Shown here one piece after another: positions 59,479-64,000 of a stretch of DNA of 64,000 bases. The DNA comes from Cotesia glomerata (lineage: Eukaryota; Arthropoda; Insecta; Hymenoptera; Braconidae), in the NCBI RefSeq assembly GCF_020080835.1, contig NC_058163.1:5553318-5617317 (forward strand), written 5' to 3'. A model generated the notes under the pieces. That model was not told the DNA's origin and did no database searches. It saw only the letters and a list, made by a program, of their open reading frames with translations. The translations under genes and the position numbers were made by a program. The first letter of the stretch is position 1; each line of letters starts with the position of its first letter.

Positions 59479-60822
59479 ATCATGATCAGGGCCTGGAAGT
59501 TGGGGCAAAACAATTAAAAATAAAAAAAGAGCGAAATTCACACGACAATGCCTAGCAATAAAACAATAGCGAGCAAATTCACACGCATAATTCATGTCAT
59601 AGCCTAGAAATTAAATGTCAAAACAAAATAAGTTTGGCAGCAAAAACACGTGTGTTTATGTTGAAGAACTCTGAAATTAGCTGTAAAATGAAATATAAAT
59701 AAATTTATTACTTGGTGCGTTTGCAGACAAAAAGTAAGACAAAAAATAATACAAAAAATAAGACAAAAAGTAAGACAAAAAATAAGACATGAAATAAGAC
59801 AAAAAGTAAGACAACAAGTAAGACAAAGAATAAAACAGAAAATAAGACAAAAAATCTGGAAATCGGTTGACCGCGCAGGCCAACCCTAGAATTTCCCGCT
59901 AAGTTTGGATTTCAAGCGCCTTAGAATGAGTTTTTTGGTTAATATTTGAGCTTTTTAAGCTTAAAGCACCGTTTTTCATATATTGAGCTCTTTGAGCTCA
60001 AAATATATTTATTAAACTATAACTTTTGAATGCGTCGTTCGATTTTCATTTTTTAAAAAGTATTCGACGCAGTTTTTAAAGCACAAAAAGAAAATCTATA
60101 GGTTCATATTGATTGGCTGAGGAATCTCAGATATTTTTTAAAAATACCGAAAAATAATTTTGTGAATTTTAAACAACTAAAACTTTTGAATGCGTTGTTC
60201 TATTTTAATTTTCGAAAATGCATTCGAAGCAGTTTTTCAAGCACAAAAAATGTATGTATAACACAAAATATTTATAGTATAAATTTATATTATAATATTT
60301 ATAGCTCAAAGAGCTTAATATATGAAAAACGGTGCTTTAAGCTTAAAAAGCTCAAATATTAACCAAAAAACTCATTCGAAGGCGCTTGAAATCCAAACTT
60401 AGCGGGAAATTCTAAGGTTGGCCTGCGCGGTCAACCGATTTCCAGATTTTTTGTCTTATTTTCTGTTTTATTCTTTGTCTTACTTGTTGTCTTACTTTTT
60501 GTCTTATTTCATGTCTTATTTTTTGTCTTACTTTTTGTCTTATTTTTCGTATTATTTTTTGTCTTACTTTTTGTCTGCAAACGCACAAAGTAATAAATTT
60601 ATTTATATTTCATTTTACAGCTAATTTCAGAGTTCTTCAACATAAACACACGTGTTTTTGCTGCCAAACTTATTTTGTTTTGACATTTAATTTCTAGGCT
60701 ATGACATGAATTATGCGTGTGAATTTGCTCGCTATTGTTTTATTGCTAGGCATTGTCGTGTGAATTTCGCTCTTTTTTTATTTTTAATTGTTTTGCCCCA
60801 ACTTCCAGGCCCTGATCATGAT
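59479..60822. mobile_element. 1.34 kb foldback element with long, nearly identical arms
   Basis: The left end ATCATGATCAGGGCCTGGAA is the exact complement of the right end. Arms of roughly 520 bp (59479-60003 and 60302-60822) pair through GCGAAATTCACACGACAATG, the TAAGACAAAAAGTAAGACAA tract and AATCGGTTGACCGCGCAGG. The two arms' translations over the tract differ at 2 of 68 residues, so divergence is very low. Part of each arm (GGTTGACCGCGCAGGCCAAC..TTTCCCGCTAAG) resembles the end of family X. The spacer holds two near-copies of AACTTTTGAATGCGTYGTTC. Confidence 0.9.
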
Positions 60823-60997
60823 ATTTCTAGATCTATGGTTCCTATTTGTTCGAAGGTGCATTATTATTTCACAATGTAATAAATAAATGATCTTTCTATT
60901 GAAATATTAAACAGAGTCGAATAAAATAACGTTAAATATATCAAATTAGTGTCTCTAATATTATTATTAAAGATATTTTCATGACCGATTGTATATA
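60823..60997. other. Short AT-rich spacer
   Basis: Nothing recognised between the two inverted-repeat structures. Confidence 0.4.
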
Positions 60998-61463
60998 TAT
61001 AATGAAAGTTTCATGCCATCTTGGTCAAATGACTAGTGGATCTAATTCAAGCCGAGAAATGGACACTTCCATCTTCCCTATTGGTCGAGAGACATCCTCT
61101 CTGTACATAAGTTCGATGGAAATCCATCAAACTTGAATACTAGTAAAGCTGGAAGTCAGAGCTCCTGACATGTTATCAGGGAGATCCAGGTTCGATTCCT
61201 GGCTTGGCAATCAACCCTATTTATTTTTTCAAAGTTTGTCTTTACTCTCATTCAAATTTCTTTCATTTCAATTAACATCTTTATTACACGAATAGATACT
61301 ACAAGCTTCCAGCTTTACTAGTATTCAAGTTTGATGGATTTCCATCGAACTTATGTACAGAGAGGATGTCTCTCGACCAATAGGGAAGATGGAAGTGTCC
61401 ATCTCTCGGCTTGAATTAGATCCACTAGTCATTTGACCAAGATGGCATGAAACTTTCATTATA
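60998..61463. repeat. Inverted repeat with a tRNA-like sequence in the loop
   Basis: The left arm (about 60998-61157) and right arm (about 61302-61463) pair nearly perfectly: AATGAAAGTTTCATGCCATC, TCATTTGACCAAGATGG, CTTCCATCTTCCCTATTGGT and TACTAGTAAAGCTGGAAG are each found in complement. The 145-bp loop contains a tRNA-like sequence. The arms include less AT-rich, unique-looking sequence, unlike most foldbacks here. Confidence 0.88.
61151..61210 (+). repeat. tRNA-like element with intact anticodon and T arms
   Basis: CCTGA-CATGTTA-TCAGG forms a 5-bp stem with a 7-nt loop, then GAGAT, then CCAGG-TTCGATT-CCTGG, a perfect T arm with a canonical B box. A shortened D-arm-like GCTGGAAGTCAGAGC precedes. 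The 7-nt acceptor partner for CTTGGCA is not found upstream and the anticodon loop lacks T at position 33, so a normal tRNA is unlikely. Confidence 0.5.
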
Positions 61464-63324
61464 TGTTAAATATATCATTCTTATTTTCACGATGCCAACT
61501 TCTGAGATAATTTTCCAGAAGTTTCATTTTCAAATTGACTCATTGAAAACAAAAAAAAAAGGATAAAATCTTGTATTTTCATGGACAATATCAAGACAAA
61601 ATTACTAAGATCTTATGAAATTGCTGTTCAGCTCTTCGAGGATCATCCTCAGACATAGTCTATTACAATAACAAGAACTTGAATACATCCAGTTAAAGCG
61701 ATAACTTTTCATGCTTGGGCATAAAAATGAAAACCAATATTAAATGTTATATATACTTGAAAAGTAAAGTATGATCACGAAAGTCATACTGATGAATAAT
61801 ATATATCTGCAGGTTCAATGTTGTACATAAAATATCACGCGAGGTCATTAGGCCTAAGGCTTTGAATAACTTTTTCTCTTCCTCATAACCGTGACGATAA
61901 ATTTGAGACTATATATATTTATATACATTTAAAAGTACAGAGCAACGTCTTGTTGTACATTCTTTGGGATAACGAGGAGTACCTAAAGTCGCTTTAGAAA
62001 AGGGTTGTCGGGTTGTATAACCCCCGGGAGTCTTAATATCCAGCCAGGAATGGCTTGCCTATTTCCCTTTGTATAAACATGACGACTTGGTTCTTTATTT
62101 TATTTTAACTTTGAGTCTAAGTTTACTTTCATAGTGCCAGTGTAGGACGTTTAGTTGTCGCGAGAATTGCCCAGAGGGGTATCCGGTATGATCGTAAATG
62201 CCGTGACGGTTTGAAAGGCGTAAACGCGAGCTTCGTGCCTCGTAAAACGAGCTAACAATGTATTGCTGGTGGATATAAGTTGGATCAAGAGTACGAGAGT
62301 AGGTTTTATGGATAAAGTTTTGAAAGTAATATTCCAAAATTTGAAAGGATTGATTATTAATATTCCGGGGAAAAATTTACGATATGACCATATAAGGCCT
62401 GATCTGGTCATATATGTCCGCATCAGACTCTGTATGAAATTTAGGAAATAATTTATTATAATTTTTCAATTTTTTACGTTTTGCACACCTCATAACGCAA
62501 GTGTTGAAATTGGTTTAGTCGTTAATTAAACTAGAAACCTATGTCAGATAAGCTGTACTGAAAAAAAAATTTCCTACTGAAAAAAATAGACGAGAAATTG
62601 ATTCGTTAAAAATTTTTAACAATTCCATTTCTTAGCTGAAGAAATCACAAATTTTCTAAAGTAACTTTCGTTGAAAGTTTCTTTGATTTGGAGAAAATTT
62701 TTAGATAAACAATTTGCAAATTTTCATTCAAAATTGATTTTTCTAAACCTAGAAAACTTTTTTTTAACAAGAAAGTTACTGTTAGGAAAATTTTGATTTC
62801 TTCTGCTAAGAAAAGAAATGGTTTGAAATTTTCAACAAATTAATTTATTATTACAATATTGCTAATTATTTTCAGAAGAAATTTTTTGCTATGCTCGCTC
62901 CAAAAGTTCAACTTTTGAGCGCTGGGTGGCGTCCGAAAAGATACTCATTTCTAAAGACTCTATTATACCGTCTTTTTTCCGCGGCCTAGGCCGCAAAGTT
63001 TACTTCCCCCTTTTTTCCGTACTGTCCTTGTGCGATCGAATGAAATTTAGAACGAAATAAATCAAATTCTAGTGTACCGACCGATGATTTTTAATAAATT
63101 TTAAACTTAGTTACCATTGAGTGGCGCTAATTATTTCTCTGCTGGAAGTTTATTACAAAGCGGACCTAATGTTGATAAAATAATAACCATACCATAAAAA
63201 ATATTAATAAAAAGATAATTAATATAAAGTTAAATTTTTTTGCCCTTGTGAAACTTCATAAAGTTTGAATATGTCATTATTTGCCTCCTATCCCTCAAAA
63301 GTTAAATTTATGAAGCGATAATAA
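61464..63324. other. Intergenic DNA, unassigned
   Basis: A less AT-rich block at about 61950-62330 has overlapping short ORFs on both strands, none recognised. At about 62590-62860 is an imperfect inverted repeat (CCATTTCTTAGC..GCTAAGAAAAGAAATGG). At 62981 GCGGCCTAGGCCGC is a 14-bp perfect palindrome. Confidence 0.35.
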
Positions 63325-63910
63325 CAAAAAATATTGTATGTTATTTGGCCACTAAGTGGTGATTTTGACAAAGACGATTTTACGATATTCGCTTTAAAGT
63401 TTGTGACGCGAATGTACGAAGAAGAGCGTAAATTTCCGACCTCGGCTTCGCCTCGGACGTCAAAATTTTGCCCGTTTTCGTACATTCCCGCCACGAACCT
63501 TAAGCTCTTATGGTAACATCGTCGTTGTCAGAAAATCGCCACTTTGCGGCCATATGACAAATTACTATTTTTCTGTGTCCTGGTAAACTTAACTTTTTTA
63601 TAAAAAGACAATTTCAAGATCATGCGCCTTTTGTCAGAGATTTCTCTACACTATTTTAGGTCGAAATAGTAATTTATGTCATATGGCCGCAAAGTGCCGA
63701 TTTTCTGACAACGGTGATGGTGTGATATGAGCTTAAGGTTTGTGGCGGAAATGTACGAAAACGCGCGTAATTTTAACGTCCGAGGCGAAGCCGAGGTTGA
63801 AAATTTACCCTCGTTTTCGTATATTCGCGTCACAAACTTTAAAGCGAATATTGTAAAATCGTTGTTGTCAAAATCACCACATAGTGGCCAAATGACATAC
63901 AACATTTTGC
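63325..63910. repeat. Inverted repeat with open frames and GAGGCGAAGCCGAGG in both arms
   Basis: The left arm (about 63325-63560) and right arm (about 63660-63910, inverted) share TATTTGGCCACTAAGTGG, TTCGCTTTAAAGTTTGTGAC, CCTCGGCTTCGCCTCGGACG, CCTTAAGCTCATAT and GGCCATATGACA. Both arms stay open in the corresponding frame (63334-63516 plus, 63651-63905 minus) and would encode similar peptides (GDFDKDDFTIFALKFVTR versus GDFDNNDFTIFALKFVTR). No known domain. Confidence 0.82.
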
Positions 63911-64000
63911 ATGCCTTAAGCGCGAAGTGCGCAGGTATGCTCTACTCTAGCCTAAAAATCGTGATTTCGATTAAAACGTGATTTTCATAATTTAAACGAA

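Noticed and set aside
59677..60624. Two identical-looking peptides rich in LSYFLSYF on opposite strands
   Set aside because: They come from a TAAGACAAAAAGT low-complexity tract in both arms of the foldback. They are a mark of the palindrome, not a protein.
61151..61210. Functional tRNA gene
   Set aside because: No acceptor stem pairing, shortened D arm and no T at loop position 33. Kept only as tRNA-like.

Overview
This is a 64 kb piece of an AT-rich animal genome, almost certainly an insect, and most of it is non-coding DNA built from transposable elements. The gene at the left edge has short introns with GT..AG borders and belongs to what I recognise as an insect protein family (DUF4803). 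The repeats are eukaryotic: Tc1/mariner, piggyBac-type and Helitron elements, non-LTR retrotransposons, foldback MITEs and long (AC)n and (TA)n tracts. A hymenopteran such as a parasitoid wasp is my guess from the style of the repeats. It is not demonstrated, and I see nothing that fixes the species.

Genes. One gene is well supported: the 3' part of a plus-strand DUF4803-type gene at 1-4194, in five exons (1-100, 205-389, 3074-3236, 3392-3746, 3831-4194). Together these form one open frame of 388 codons plus a stop. Its second intron is 2.7 kb and contains a foldback element. A second, much weaker candidate is a single 73-nt minus-strand exon at 54986-55058 with good splice signals. Everything else with coding character belongs to broken mobile elements: a frameshifted Tc1 transposase (24389-25411), two fragments of one CR1/jockey-like non-LTR reverse transcriptase (13262-14476 plus strand, 19345-22730 minus strand), and the 3' end of an R1-clade, Waldo/Mino-like element sitting in an (AC)n tract (15334-15817).

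Layout. 1-4.2 kb is the DUF4803 gene. 4.2-16 kb holds four copies of a repeat I call family X ('AACTTCCCGCTA' ends, GAGCTC-rich interior, an internal (AC)n tract and a 3' hairpin), with TTAA-type and R1-type insertions inside them. 13-14.5 kb is a triple nest (retroelement, Tc1-derived MITE, TA-MITE). 17.9-18.8 kb is a CACAG-ended foldback. 19.3-22.7 kb is a minus-strand retroelement broken by two insertions, one with a 113-bp tandem array. 24.1-25.7 kb is the Tc1 element. 26.1-31.6 kb has family X again plus CACTG- and CACGG-ended MITEs and a tiny perfect TTAA MITE. 33.9-36 kb is a 1.26 kb inverted-repeat element nested in a second foldback. 40.7-43.8 kb is a cluster of palindromes, a TTAA element, a Helitron and a 57-bp tandem array. 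43.8-59 kb is mostly unique-looking or low-complexity AT-rich DNA with one family X copy nested in a CACTGAG element. 59.5-63.9 kb holds three long inverted repeats, one with a tRNA-like sequence in its loop.

The window does not contain an obvious new gene system. Its most distinctive feature is the number and nesting depth of self-complementary elements, and the way one element (family X, which carries its own microsatellite) supplies the landing site for a microsatellite-specific retrotransposon. Boundaries were read by eye from inverted ends and duplicated targets; no alignment or database search was run.
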